A DNA stretch of 10,054 nucleotides from Oscillospiraceae bacterium (GCA_016296485.1 JAEDJF010000051.1:1-10054), one strand, 5' to 3'. Counted from the first letter of the stretch, positions 1 to 6,598 are shown. Notes: generated from the letters alone by a model not told the origin. Translations and numbers: made by a program.

Positions 1-9
1 ATATACAGG

Positions 10-50
10 AACGCCCTCAGTATGCCGGGTAGCCGGCTGCTGAGGGCGTT
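10..50 (+). terminator. Probable rho-independent terminator of a gene off the left edge
   Basis: An 11-bp perfect inverted repeat, AACGCCCTCAG (10-20) and CTGAGGGCGTT (40-50), encloses an inner GCCGG/CCGGC stem (24-28 with 33-37) and a GTAG tetraloop. It is followed by a T-rich stretch, GCGATTTTTAATTT, on the + strand. No gene in the window reads rightward into it, so it most likely ends a transcript entering from the left. It would face the nucleoside hydrolase terminator in a convergent arrangement. The T tract starts four bases after the stem, so its strength is uncertain. Confidence 0.6.
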
Positions 51-92
51 GCGATTTTTAATTTGGTGCCGTTGTTTTGGAAAATCGCGAGG

Positions 93-137
93 AAAAAATA
101 CGGTAAGTAATAAAAGACCTACGATAGCTTACCGTAT
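93..137 (-). terminator. Rho-independent terminator of the nucleoside hydrolase gene
   Basis: On the minus strand a 10-bp perfect stem, ATACGGTAAG (137-128) with CTTACCGTAT (107-98), closes a 20-base loop and runs straight into a run of T (98-93). The upstream arm contains the TAA stop codon of the nucleoside hydrolase (131-129), so the hairpin can form only after the ribosome leaves. The loop is longer than usual, but the stem and T run are clear. Confidence 0.75.
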
Positions 138-1091
138 CAGATCCATAAATCTTTCGGTAAAGAGGTCGTTATCCACCATGGTGATAACGTCGGCATTTAC
201 ATCTTTTGCATCGGGCATCGACTCATAGGTCTTGCCCTCCTGGAAGAAGATGACCTGACCATATACTTCGCTGTTCTCCGTGCAGCAATGGCAGTGGCAG
301 CGGACGCTCTGTTTTACAAAGTCGGGCCACAGCGCGGCCGCCATGGCTACTGCGTCGGGCAAATCCACCATATGTACTCCACGGGTGTCTATATTGAACT
401 GCAGAATTACGCTGGTCGCCTGAGTCAGGAATTTTGCTACCGGGCTTCCGGATTCAAGGTAGGACAATTCGTATCTGTCAAGCCCTATGTTCCCCATACA
501 GAGGTCAAAGCCCGCAATGGTGATAGGAGAACCGCTGTCAAGCATCAATGCGTAAGCTTCAGCGTCAATGAAAACGTTGAATTCCGAAACGGGGGTAGCG
601 TTTCCGGGTCCGAAACCGGGCGTACCCATGGACCATATACGTTTAACTTTTTTCATTGCGTCACGGTCAATAAGCACAGCCAGCGCGATATTGGTAGCCG
701 GACCCAAAACCGCTATTTCCACTTCGCCCGGATATTTTTTTACCGTGTCAAGGATAAAGTCCACGGCTCGCATATCCTGAAATTTTCCGGACGGGTGGAT
801 GATGCCTTTGTCGCCCATGCCGTCCTTTCCGTGAACGCTGATGGTCGCTTTGCGCTCATGGAAAAGCGGACGCTTTGCGCCAAGGTACACCGGAACGTCT
901 CCTCTGCCGCAGACTTCAAGGGTCTGGAGCGCGTTTAATCCCGCTTGTTCGACATCGACGTTACCGCTGACGGCAGTAACACCCAGTAGTTCAATGTTGT
1001 CCGACAAAGCCGCCAGCATTATAGCAGCCGCATCGTCGGAAGCGGTATCCGTGTCAATGATAAATTTTCTTTTCTCAGACAGATTATTCAT
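129..1091 (-). CDS. Nucleoside hydrolase (inosine/uridine-preferring family), 320 aa
   Basis: The family hydrolyses the N-glycosidic bond of ribonucleosides to give ribose and a free base for salvage, in the cytoplasm and with a bound calcium. The N-terminal calcium motif appears as DTDTASDDA (D13, D15, D19, D20), a variant of the usual DTDPGxDDA. Further family marks are the SGN of TAVSGNV, GPATN, and SEFNVFIDAEA for sugar and metal contacts. Near the C terminus the HD pair that carries the catalytic His in classical IU and CU hydrolases reads LPD (P245-D246), so substrate preference cannot be assigned. A CHCHCC cluster (265-270) is unusual. I chose ATG at 1091 because AAGGAGGT lies just upstream; an in-frame extension to 1139 has no such site. 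It is a single-gene unit with its own promoter, operator-like repeat and terminator. Length is normal for the family (about 310-330). Confidence 0.9.
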   Translation of the reverse strand: MNNLSEKRKFIIDTDTASDDAAAIMLAALSDNIELLGVTAVSGNVDVEQAGLNALQTLEVCGRGDVPVYLGAKRPLFHERKATISVHGKDGMGDKGIIHPSGKFQDMRAVDFILDTVKKYPGEVEIAVLGPATNIALAVLIDRDAMKKVKRIWSMGTPGFGPGNATPVSEFNVFIDAEAYALMLDSGSPITIAGFDLCMGNIGLDRYELSYLESGSPVAKFLTQATSVILQFNIDTRGVHMVDLPDAVAMAAALWPDFVKQSVRCHCHCCTENSEVYGQVIFFQEGKTYESMPDAKDVNADVITMVDNDLFTERFMDLIR

Positions 1092-1120
1092 ACAGTACCT
1101 CCTTGAACTTTTTATTTTCT

Positions 1121-1159
1121 TTGATATCCGAATCAACAAACCTGCGTTGTTGATATCCG
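1121..1159 (-). promoter_or_regulatory. Operator-like palindrome flanked by direct repeats, upstream of the nucleoside hydrolase
   Basis: An 8-bp perfect inverted repeat, ATCAACAA (1132-1139) and TTGTTGAT (1147-1154), is separated by 7 bases. A 10-bp perfect direct repeat, TTGATATCCG, lies at 1121-1130 and 1150-1159, so it brackets and overlaps the palindrome. The site falls roughly at +2 to +25 of the promoter proposed just upstream, where a bound repressor would block transcription. No regulator gene is visible in the window, and the half-site does not let me name a family. Confidence 0.5.
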
Positions 1160-1162
1160 CAT

Positions 1163-1191
1163 ATTATCTTTGAGCGCAAGCGCATATACAA
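1163..1191 (-). promoter_or_regulatory. Putative sigma-A promoter of the nucleoside hydrolase gene
   Basis: On the minus strand a weak -35 box TTGTAT (1191-1186) lies exactly 17 bases before a good -10 box GATAAT (1168-1163). Predicted start of transcription is near 1156, about 65 bases before the ATG. A weak -35 with an adjacent palindrome suits a regulated promoter. Confidence 0.5.
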
Positions 1192-1192
1192 T

Positions 1193-1243
1193 AGGACGGT
1201 CAAAAGAATTGCCGCTTTATGGGCATCCGCCTTTGGCCGTCCT
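1193..1243. terminator. Hairpin between fakA and the nucleoside hydrolase, possible terminator
   Basis: AGGACGGTC (1193-1201) pairs with GGCCGTCCT (1235-1243) over 9 bp with one G-U pair, around a 33-base loop. It sits between the fakA stop and the next gene's promoter, where a fakA terminator is expected. However, the run of T (TTTTTGAATTTT) follows on the + strand, while on the minus strand, the direction of fakA, the tail is only ATTGTAT. It may be a poor or bidirectional terminator. Confidence 0.35.
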
Positions 1244-1259
1244 TTTTGAATTTTAAGAA

Positions 1260-2915
1260 TTATTCAGCGCTGATGATGTAATAATAAACGGGCTGACCGC
1301 CGTAAATTGCGGAAACCTCGATGCTGGAGGGGAGCTTGGATTCGATAACCGCGCGGATGTCCTCGGCCTGAGCCTCGGTAACGTCCTCGCCGTAGTAAAT
1401 GGTCACCATGGAGGTGTCCTTCGTGACGAGAGCCTTTGCAAGCCTTCCGCAGATGGTGTCCATATCCCGCCCGGTATAGACCATTTTGCCCTCTTTCATT
1501 GCAAGGAGCTCGCCCGCTTCAATTTTGTATCCGTCGAAGTCGGAATCTCTCGCTGCAAAGGTGACCTGACCGGTGGCAACGGAGGAGAGAGCCTCGTTCA
1601 TGGCGTCGGTGTTGTCAACGACGGAGGCGTCCGGGTCGTAGGCAAGCATTGCGGAAACGCCCTGGGGGACGGTCCTGCTGGGGATTACGACGACGTTTCT
1701 GTCGGCAATTTCAGCCGCCTGGTTCGCCGCCATAATGATGTTTTTGTTGTTCGGAAGAACGAAAACGTTCTTTGCGGGTGTCGCCTGGATTGCGGCAAGA
1801 ATGTCCTCGGTTGAGGGGTTCATGGTCTGTCCGCCGGAGACGATGTTGTCGCAGCCGAGGTCGGAAAATACCGCAGTAAGTCCGCTTCCGGCGCAGACGG
1901 AGACGAAGCCGTACTCAACGGAAGGGTCTACTTCCGCATAGGGAAATCGGGGGGCGGCTTCCTCCTTGACGATGCTCTCGTCCTCTCCGGAAATGGAGCT
2001 GTGCTGGATTTTCATATTTTCAATTTTGACCGTAGCAAGGGAGCCGTAGGAGAGAGCCTCGGTGAGAACCTTGCCCGGGTCGTTGGTGTGGACGTGGATT
2101 TTGATGATGCTGCTGTCCTCGACGAAAACAAGGCTGTCGCCGATGGAGGCAAGGAACTTGCGGAACACCTCCGGGTCTTTGGCGACGGGCGCCCGGTCGA
2201 TAATCGTCTCGGTGCAGTAGGTGAAACGTATATCCTGGTCGGAGGCGCCGGCGGCGGAAACTTCGGCCTTGGAAGAGTCGGATTCTTCTTTAAGCGGAAT
2301 CATAACGCCCTCGGAAATGACGCTCCACATACCCTCCATGATATAGACAAGACCCTGTCCGCCGGCGTCGACGACGCCGCTCTTTTTGAGAATCGGGAGC
2401 ATTTCGGGAGTCTGTTCAAGGGTTCTGCGGCTTTGGAGGTACATTCCGTAGAAAACGGCGACGATGGAATCGTCGTATTTTACTATTTCGGCGGCTTTTT
2501 CCGCGGCGCAGCGGGAAACGGTGAGAATGGTGCCTTCGGTGGGTTTCATAACGGCTTTGTAAGCCGCTTCAACGCCGAGGGCAAAGGCGTTTGCAACGTC
2601 GGTGCCGGTGGCGGTGGTTTTGCCGCTGAGCCCCTTTGCAAATCCGCGGAAGAGAAGGGAAAGTATTACGCCGGAGTTTCCTCTTGCTCCGCGAAGAAAA
2701 GCGGAGGCGGCGACTTTGCTGACTTCTTCGACGGTGACGCTGTCGTCAAGCTTCAAAAGCTCTTTTGCTCCGTTTCCGATGGTCATGGACATATTGGTGC
2801 CCGTGTCGCCGTCCGGAACGGGGAATACGTTAAGAGCGTCAACTTCGGCTCTTTTGTTGCTCAGATTGTTTGAGCCGGAGATAAACGCGTCTCGAAGCTG
2901 TTTTCCGTTTATCAA
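1260..2915 (-). CDS. fakA: Fatty acid kinase subunit A (DAK2/DhaL-domain protein, YloV family)
   Basis: FakA is the ATP-binding subunit of the fatty acid kinase: with a DegV-like FakB carrier it phosphorylates fatty acids to acyl-phosphate for phospholipid synthesis. The N-terminal DhaL domain has VFPVPDGDTGTNM, whose aspartates (about 35 and 37) bind Mg-ATP, then GARGNSGVILS (about 76-86) and DAGGQGLV. The middle region shows FTYCTE and KIHVHTNDPG, with the Cys and His pair typical of FakA, followed by KIENMKIQHS; a C-terminal YloV region ends in YYYIISAE. Length (551 aa) matches S. aureus FakA (about 548). Start choice: AAGGAG (2930-2925) abuts a TTG at 2924 with no spacing, so the in-frame TTG three codons later (2915), 9 bases from the site, is preferred. 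No yloU/asp23-like gene lies upstream as it often does, and no FakB gene is visible. Confidence 0.9.
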   Translation of the reverse strand: MINGKQLRDAFISGSNNLSNKRAEVDALNVFPVPDGDTGTNMSMTIGNGAKELLKLDDSVTVEEVSKVAASAFLRGARGNSGVILSLLFRGFAKGLSGKTTATGTDVANAFALGVEAAYKAVMKPTEGTILTVSRCAAEKAAEIVKYDDSIVAVFYGMYLQSRRTLEQTPEMLPILKKSGVVDAGGQGLVYIMEGMWSVISEGVMIPLKEESDSSKAEVSAAGASDQDIRFTYCTETIIDRAPVAKDPEVFRKFLASIGDSLVFVEDSSIIKIHVHTNDPGKVLTEALSYGSLATVKIENMKIQHSSISGEDESIVKEEAAPRFPYAEVDPSVEYGFVSVCAGSGLTAVFSDLGCDNIVSGGQTMNPSTEDILAAIQATPAKNVFVLPNNKNIIMAANQAAEIADRNVVVIPSRTVPQGVSAMLAYDPDASVVDNTDAMNEALSSVATGQVTFAARDSDFDGYKIEAGELLAMKEGKMVYTGRDMDTICGRLAKALVTKDTSMVTIYYGEDVTEAQAEDIRAVIESKLPSSIEVSAIYGGQPVYYYIISAE

Positions 2916-2987
2916 AAATCTCAACTCCTTAATTTATCAAGACTTATATGGTCGATAATTTTTTACCTACATAAATACGCATTTTAT

Positions 2988-3016
2988 ATTATAGCATAAA
3001 TATACCACGATATAAA
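2988..3016 (-). promoter_or_regulatory. Extended -10 sigma-A promoter of fakA
   Basis: On the minus strand, TTTATA (3016-3011) lies 17 bases before a perfect TATAAT (2993-2988) preceded by TGC, giving the TGnTATAAT extended -10 form. It is about 70 bases upstream of the fakA start, in A+T-rich sequence between fakA and the lipoprotein gene, which suggests fakA is transcribed on its own. Confidence 0.7.
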
Positions 3017-3027
3017 AGAGAAAAAAG

Positions 3028-3070
3028 AAAAAAATTGCCCAAAATTAGAAAAATTATTGCTTTTTCCAAT
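3028..3070 (-). terminator. Weak A+T-rich terminator candidate after the lipoprotein gene
   Basis: On the minus strand ATTGGAAAAA (3070-3061) can pair with TTTTTCTAAT (3053-3044), with one G-U pair, around a 7-base loop that contains the TAA stop. Nine bases later comes a run of seven T (3034-3028). The stem is almost all A-U, so termination here is only a suggestion. Confidence 0.3.
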
Positions 3071-4586
3071 CTAAAATATCGTAAAACATATCAAAATCTG
3101 TCCCACCGAAGGAAAAAGGAAGGTCACGGGAGAAAATTACGCTTCCCTTCGTGTAGCAAATTGGGACGTAGGGCATTACGCTTTCAAAGACGCTTCCGAA
3201 CTCCGTTGCCGAAACGCTGCCGCCCATAAAGCCGAGCCAGCTAAAATAGAGGTTTTCGCTGGGCGCGATGCCGTAGTTTATGTATTCGACCCCGTCGAGC
3301 TGATACTCGTAAGGCGTTATGAGCTTTGAAATGTCCATATCACTGTTTATGCGGACTTCCGCGATATATATATCGTAGCTGTATTTTTCGAGCGCCAGCA
3401 TAAACGCGGAATAGGAAACGGCATTTACTTTTACTTCGATTCCTATTTCCGCGAGCATCTCGGCGACGGCGTTTGCCACGTTTACTTTGACTGGGCTCTC
3501 GTTGCAAACCACAAGGTCAAGTGAAATGCGCTTGCCGCGGCTGTTGGTGCGGTAACCGTCGCTGTCCCGTCCAGTAAGCCCCATGTCGTCCAGCAGAAGG
3601 TTGGCGGACATAAGGTCAAGGCTTCGCTTTGAAACGTACTGCATCTCGTAAAAATCCGGATTAAAAATGCTCCTCGGGGCAGAGGCGAAGTTGTTATAGA
3701 CGTAGCTCGAAATATAGCTGTAATCTATTGCCGCGGCGACGGCTTTTCTGAAATCGGCGTAATAGGTGAAAGGGGCGCTGCTGTTGAGACCAAGATAGAC
3801 CATTCGGTTGGACTGGAGTCCCGCGAGACCACCGACGGAGGAGGTCCCGAGGCTGAGCGGATCCTGCCAGTAAACGCAGTCGTAGGTTCCCATTCTCATT
3901 TCATAGGAAAGAAGCTCCATATCCTCCGCAGAGACAAGTTCTATTTTCTGAACGGCGCAGTCGCTGTTCGCGACAAGGGTCGTTCCGTCCTCTCCGAAGG
4001 AATATCTTCCGGGGAAAAAGAGCGGGCGGTTTTCCGTTTCATAGGATATGACCGGGAAAGTGAGAAGATTGGGAAAATACTTGCTGGCGTATTTGAGCGT
4101 TATCTTGCAGCAGGTGGCGTTAACGACTGAAACGGAATTTATAACGCCGAGGGAGGAGGCGTAGTAGCTCCCCTCCGCCATTGCGCACTGGATGGAGTAT
4201 CGAAGGTCGTAGGCGGTAAACTGGGTTCCGTTCGGGAAAGACAGACCGTCGTCAATATAGAGGTACCAGACGGCGTTGTCCTCCGTGTATATATCTGAAA
4301 GGAGGTCAAGCTCGTAGCTGTAATCGGATTTGAGCGTCACCATCGAGCGGTAAACAAGCCCGCAAACGTACCTGTTTGCCCTGCTTTTGGCGGTATAGGG
4401 CGAAGCGCCCTCGCTGTAATCATAGGGAATACGGAGGGTAAAACCGCCGCGCTGGTCGTTTGGGTCGTGCCCGTCCGTAACCGGAAGGATAATTTCCCTG
4501 TCCGGAGGCTCGTCCGCCTTTGCTTCGCAGCCGCAGAAAACGAGCAGCAGCGCAAGAAGGGCGGATAAGATTTTTATAAACTTCAT
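3054..4586 (-). CDS. Solute-binding lipoprotein, oligopeptide/nickel family 5 type, 510 aa
   Basis: This is probably the extracellular substrate-binding part of an ABC importer, tethered to the membrane by lipid. The N terminus has Lys at 2 and 5, a hydrophobic stretch (6-17) and a lipobox ending VFCGC, with C20 (Gly before it) the likelier lipidated Cys and C18 an alternative. Family marks are DGLSFPNGTQFTAYDLRYSI, as in the usual FxAxDVxYSI, the region around NRPLFFPGRYSFGEDG, and SPVKVNVANAVAEMLAEIGIEVKV followed by YDIYIAEV. Length is usual for family 5. ATG at 4586 is chosen because GGAG lies 8 bases upstream and the signal peptide begins there; a longer in-frame reading to 4700 would overlap the upstream gene. 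No permease or ATPase gene is adjacent, so it may be an orphan sharing a transporter encoded elsewhere. It is last in the trpS operon. The ligand is unknown. Confidence 0.75.
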   Translation of the reverse strand: MKFIKILSALLALLLVFCGCEAKADEPPDREIILPVTDGHDPNDQRGGFTLRIPYDYSEGASPYTAKSRANRYVCGLVYRSMVTLKSDYSYELDLLSDIYTEDNAVWYLYIDDGLSFPNGTQFTAYDLRYSIQCAMAEGSYYASSLGVINSVSVVNATCCKITLKYASKYFPNLLTFPVISYETENRPLFFPGRYSFGEDGTTLVANSDCAVQKIELVSAEDMELLSYEMRMGTYDCVYWQDPLSLGTSSVGGLAGLQSNRMVYLGLNSSAPFTYYADFRKAVAAAIDYSYISSYVYNNFASAPRSIFNPDFYEMQYVSKRSLDLMSANLLLDDMGLTGRDSDGYRTNSRGKRISLDLVVCNESPVKVNVANAVAEMLAEIGIEVKVNAVSYSAFMLALEKYSYDIYIAEVRINSDMDISKLITPYEYQLDGVEYINYGIAPSENLYFSWLGFMGGSVSATEFGSVFESVMPYVPICYTKGSVIFSRDLPFSFGGTDFDMFYDILDWKKQ

Positions 4587-4605
4587 TAAATTGCTCCGTT
4601 GTAAT

Positions 4606-5376
4606 TCATCTGATGTCAAAGCGCTCGACGGAGAGGGCTTTTCCGGTGGAATCCTCCGTCTCGACGAAAATTCCCTGCACCTTGCAGGGTCCCTCCGCAA
4701 TCTGCATTCCCGTGCGAAGGTGGGTTATCATAAAATTAGTGGAAAGCTCCGTTTTGACGCCGAGCACCGAGTCTATTGGTCCGCACATTCCCGCGTCGGT
4801 GATGTATGCTGTGCCCTTCGGAAGAATACATTCGTCGGCGGTGGGAACGTGGGTGTGCGTTCCGAAAACGGCGGAGACCCGCCCGTCGGCGTACCGCCCG
4901 AGGGCGATTTTCTCGCTGGTGGCTTCGCCGTGAATATCGACGACTATATTTTTGCAGTCGATTTCCTTGAGCACCCGGTCAAGACAGAGGAACGGGCTTT
5001 CAAAAGCAAGGTCAAGAAACACGTTTCCGATAAGGTTTATGACGGCGCAGCGGTTTTTGCCGCACTCGTAAACGTAAACGCCGCTTCCCGGGGCGTTCGG
5101 GTGGAGGTTTTCCGGGCGAATCACACCGCACTCCCGCTCGTAAAGGTCCGCCATATCCTTGTTTTGGAGGGAGTGGTTGCCGCCGGTGATGACGTCAGCC
5201 CCAAGGGCAAAAAGCGCGTTTGCGTTCCGCCCGTTTATCCCGCTGTTTTCGCCGGCGTTTTCGCCGTTGACGATAACCATATCCGGGGAGTACCTTTTCC
5301 GAAGCTCGGGCATTTTTTTGCCCAGGGCGTCAACGCCGGCGTTTCCGACAACGTCCCCTATACATAAAATTCGCAT
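4606..5376 (-). CDS. ymdB: YmdB-family metallophosphoesterase (cyclic nucleotide phosphodiesterase), 256 aa
   Basis: This belongs to the family of B. subtilis YmdB and Deinococcus DR1281 (TIGR00282 type), cytosolic di-metal phosphodiesterases active on 2',3'-cyclic nucleotides and other phosphodiesters. YmdB in Bacillus affects biofilm and motility decisions. Metal ligands are all present: D8 in IGDVVG, E39-N40 in VNGENAGENSG, N67-H68 in GGNHS, H149 in DIHGE, and H174 and H176 in GTHTHV. The family's GNHTWD motif reads GNHSLQ here, a change next to the active site. Length is nearly full (usual about 255-265). The ATG at 5376 follows GGTGAT, matching the 3' part of the AGGAGGTGAT consensus. 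It lies 24 bases after trpS and 19 before the lipoprotein gene, so it is very likely co-transcribed with both. It is not beside rny here, unlike in Bacillus. Confidence 0.9.
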   Translation of the reverse strand: MRILCIGDVVGNAGVDALGKKMPELRKRYSPDMVIVNGENAGENSGINGRNANALFALGADVITGGNHSLQNKDMADLYERECGVIRPENLHPNAPGSGVYVYECGKNRCAVINLIGNVFLDLAFESPFLCLDRVLKEIDCKNIVVDIHGEATSEKIALGRYADGRVSAVFGTHTHVPTADECILPKGTAYITDAGMCGPIDSVLGVKTELSTNFMITHLRTGMQIAEGPCKVQGIFVETEDSTGKALSVERFDIR

Positions 5377-5400
5377 TGTATCACCGTTTCAAAATTTGGC

Positions 5401-6432
5401 TCATCTTGCGACGAAGCCGACTTTTTTATACATTTTCGCAAGGGTGCGCTCCGCGATGTGCTCCGCGCGCTCCGCGCCCTTTTTGTAGCATTCCTCAAGG
5501 TAGCCCTTGTCCGCGATGTAGCGGGCGTAGTTTTCCCGGACGGGAGCGAGGTGCTCCGCCACCGCTTCGCCTACGGCAAGCTTAAAGTCGCCGTAGCCTT
5601 TTCCTGCAAAGTCGCGCTCAATGGACTCGAAGCTGAAGCCCGTGACTGCGGAATAAATGGTCATAAGGTTGTTGATTCCGTCCTTGCCCTCACGGTAGCA
5701 GACCTCCATATCGGAGTCCGTGACGGCGGATTTGAACTTCTTGATAATGACTTTCGGCTCGTCAAGAATGAGCACGCAGGAGCGGGGGTTCTCGTCGGAT
5801 TTGCTCATCTTTTTGGTCGGGTCGGTGAGGCTCATGATTTTTGCGCCGCATGCGGCGGAGGCAATATAGGGCTCCGGAACGGTAAAGGTGTTGCCGTAAA
5901 GGGAGTTGAAGCGCATGGCAATGTCCCTCGCAAGCTCAAGGTGCTGTTTCTGGTCGATGCCGACGGGAACGACGTCCGCCTGATAGAGAAGAATGTCGCC
6001 CGCCATAAGTACCGGGTAGGTGAAAAGTCCGGCGTTGATGTTGTCCGCGTGCTTCGCGGATTTGTCCTTGAACTGGGTCATTCTTGAAAGCTCGCCGAAC
6101 TGGGTCGAGCAGCCGAGCACCCAGTTTGCCTCCGCATGGGCGGGAACGTGGCTCTGGATAAAAAGGATGCTCTTTTCCGGGTCGATGCCGCATGCCATTG
6201 CGAGGGCATAGGACTCAAGGGTGCGGCGGCGAAGCTCCGCCGGGTCCTGGCGGACGGTGATAGCGTGCATATTAACTATCGAGTAAATGCAGTCGTACTC
6301 GTCCTGGAGCTTGCTCCAGTTTTTGACCGCGCCGAGATAGTTGCCGAGGGTGAAAACGCCCGTGGGCTGGATTCCGCTGAAAATTCTTTTTTTGCGCTCC
6401 GGGGCGCCGTTTTCAATATTATTGTTTTCCAT
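5401..6432 (-). CDS. trpS: Tryptophanyl-tRNA synthetase, 343 aa
   Basis: This cytoplasmic class I synthetase charges tRNA-Trp with tryptophan using ATP. The HIGH-type signature is in FSGIQPTGVFTLGNYLGAV (18-36), and the second ATP motif KMSKS is at 208-212 in KKMSKSDENPRS. Between them is GDILLYQADVVPVGIDQKQH, typical of bacterial TrpRS. Length is normal (about 325-345), with a slightly extended N terminus. ATG at 6432 follows a strong GGAGGT. It is the first gene of a leftward operon with the phosphodiesterase and lipoprotein genes. The leader (about 130 bases) carries a 17-codon reading frame with a Trp codon, which suggests tryptophan-responsive control. No T-box motif was found there, although T-boxes are common upstream of Firmicute trpS genes. 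Confidence 0.97.
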   Translation of the reverse strand: MENNNIENGAPERKKRIFSGIQPTGVFTLGNYLGAVKNWSKLQDEYDCIYSIVNMHAITVRQDPAELRRRTLESYALAMACGIDPEKSILFIQSHVPAHAEANWVLGCSTQFGELSRMTQFKDKSAKHADNINAGLFTYPVLMAGDILLYQADVVPVGIDQKQHLELARDIAMRFNSLYGNTFTVPEPYIASAACGAKIMSLTDPTKKMSKSDENPRSCVLILDEPKVIIKKFKSAVTDSDMEVCYREGKDGINNLMTIYSAVTGFSFESIERDFAGKGYGDFKLAVGEAVAEHLAPVRENYARYIADKGYLEECYKKGAERAEHIAERTLAKMYKKVGFVAR

Positions 6433-6482
6433 TATATAAAACCTCCGGTAAAATCAAAATTTATTTTCAAAAGGGCAGGGCT

Positions 6483-6536
6483 TCACCGCCGCCATCGCCG
6501 CGGCGCAGTCGTTTTACGGCAAATAATAATTTCCAT
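6483..6536 (-). CDS. Putative 17-aa Trp leader peptide upstream of trpS
   Basis: The frame reads MEIIICRKTTAPRRWRR then TGA. The ATG is preceded by AAGGGGTGAT (6549-6540), a strong match to the anti-Shine-Dalgarno sequence, at good spacing. It lies between the proposed trpS promoter and the trpS start, 50 bases before the latter. A single Trp codon (6494-6492) sits near the end, flanked by CGG-CGA and CGG-CGG Arg codons, which are usually rare. Two hairpins overlap the frame and exclude each other: CGCCGC with GCGGCG (6505-6500 and 6492-6487), with the Trp codon partly in the loop, and GGCGG with CTGCC (6493-6489 and 6478-6474). By analogy with known leader peptides, ribosome stalling at the Trp codon or on the Arg/Trp-rich tail could choose between them. 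I know no family for this peptide. Translation is well supported by context; function is inference. Confidence 0.55.
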   Translation of the reverse strand: MEIIICRKTTAPRRWRR

Positions 6537-6569
6537 AAAATCACCCCTTAAAAATGCTAATACACATTA

Positions 6570-6598
6570 ATATTATCATAACATCTTATATTTTACAA
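6570..6598 (-). promoter_or_regulatory. Putative promoter of the trpS operon
   Basis: On the minus strand TTGTAA (6598-6593) lies 17 bases before TAATAT (6575-6570), which is preceded by TGA, the extended -10 form. Transcription would begin near 6563, about 27 bases before the leader-peptide ATG and 130 before trpS. An overlapping reading uses GATAAT as the -10 box. Confidence 0.5.

Noticed and set aside
288..938. Rightward open frame of 216 codons
   Set aside because: It is antisense to the nucleoside hydrolase; no ribosome site or family features.
2001..2873. Long rightward open frame of 290 codons
   Set aside because: It lies wholly opposite fakA, whose motifs are unmistakable; the product is a Gly/Val/Asp-rich low-complexity reading typical of the antisense of a G+C-biased gene, with no ribosome site.
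4587..4700. N-terminal extension of the solute-binding lipoprotein
   Set aside because: It would overlap the phosphodiesterase gene by about 95 bases and place a signal peptide 38 residues inside the protein; the ATG at 4586 has its own ribosome site and lipoprotein signal.
4591..5367. Rightward open frame of 258 codons
   Set aside because: It mirrors the phosphodiesterase gene almost end to end and shows no domain features or start signal.
5458..6087. Rightward open frame of 209 codons
   Set aside because: It is antisense to trpS and contains no recognisable motif.
6433..6563. T-box riboswitch ahead of trpS
   Set aside because: No GGTGG-type T-box core, stem I motif or strong terminator is present in this stretch, which is also too short for one.
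6136..6570. Rightward open frame of 144 codons running through the trpS start and leader
   Set aside because: Antisense to trpS and its leader, with no ribosome binding site; the leftward trpS signals explain the region better.
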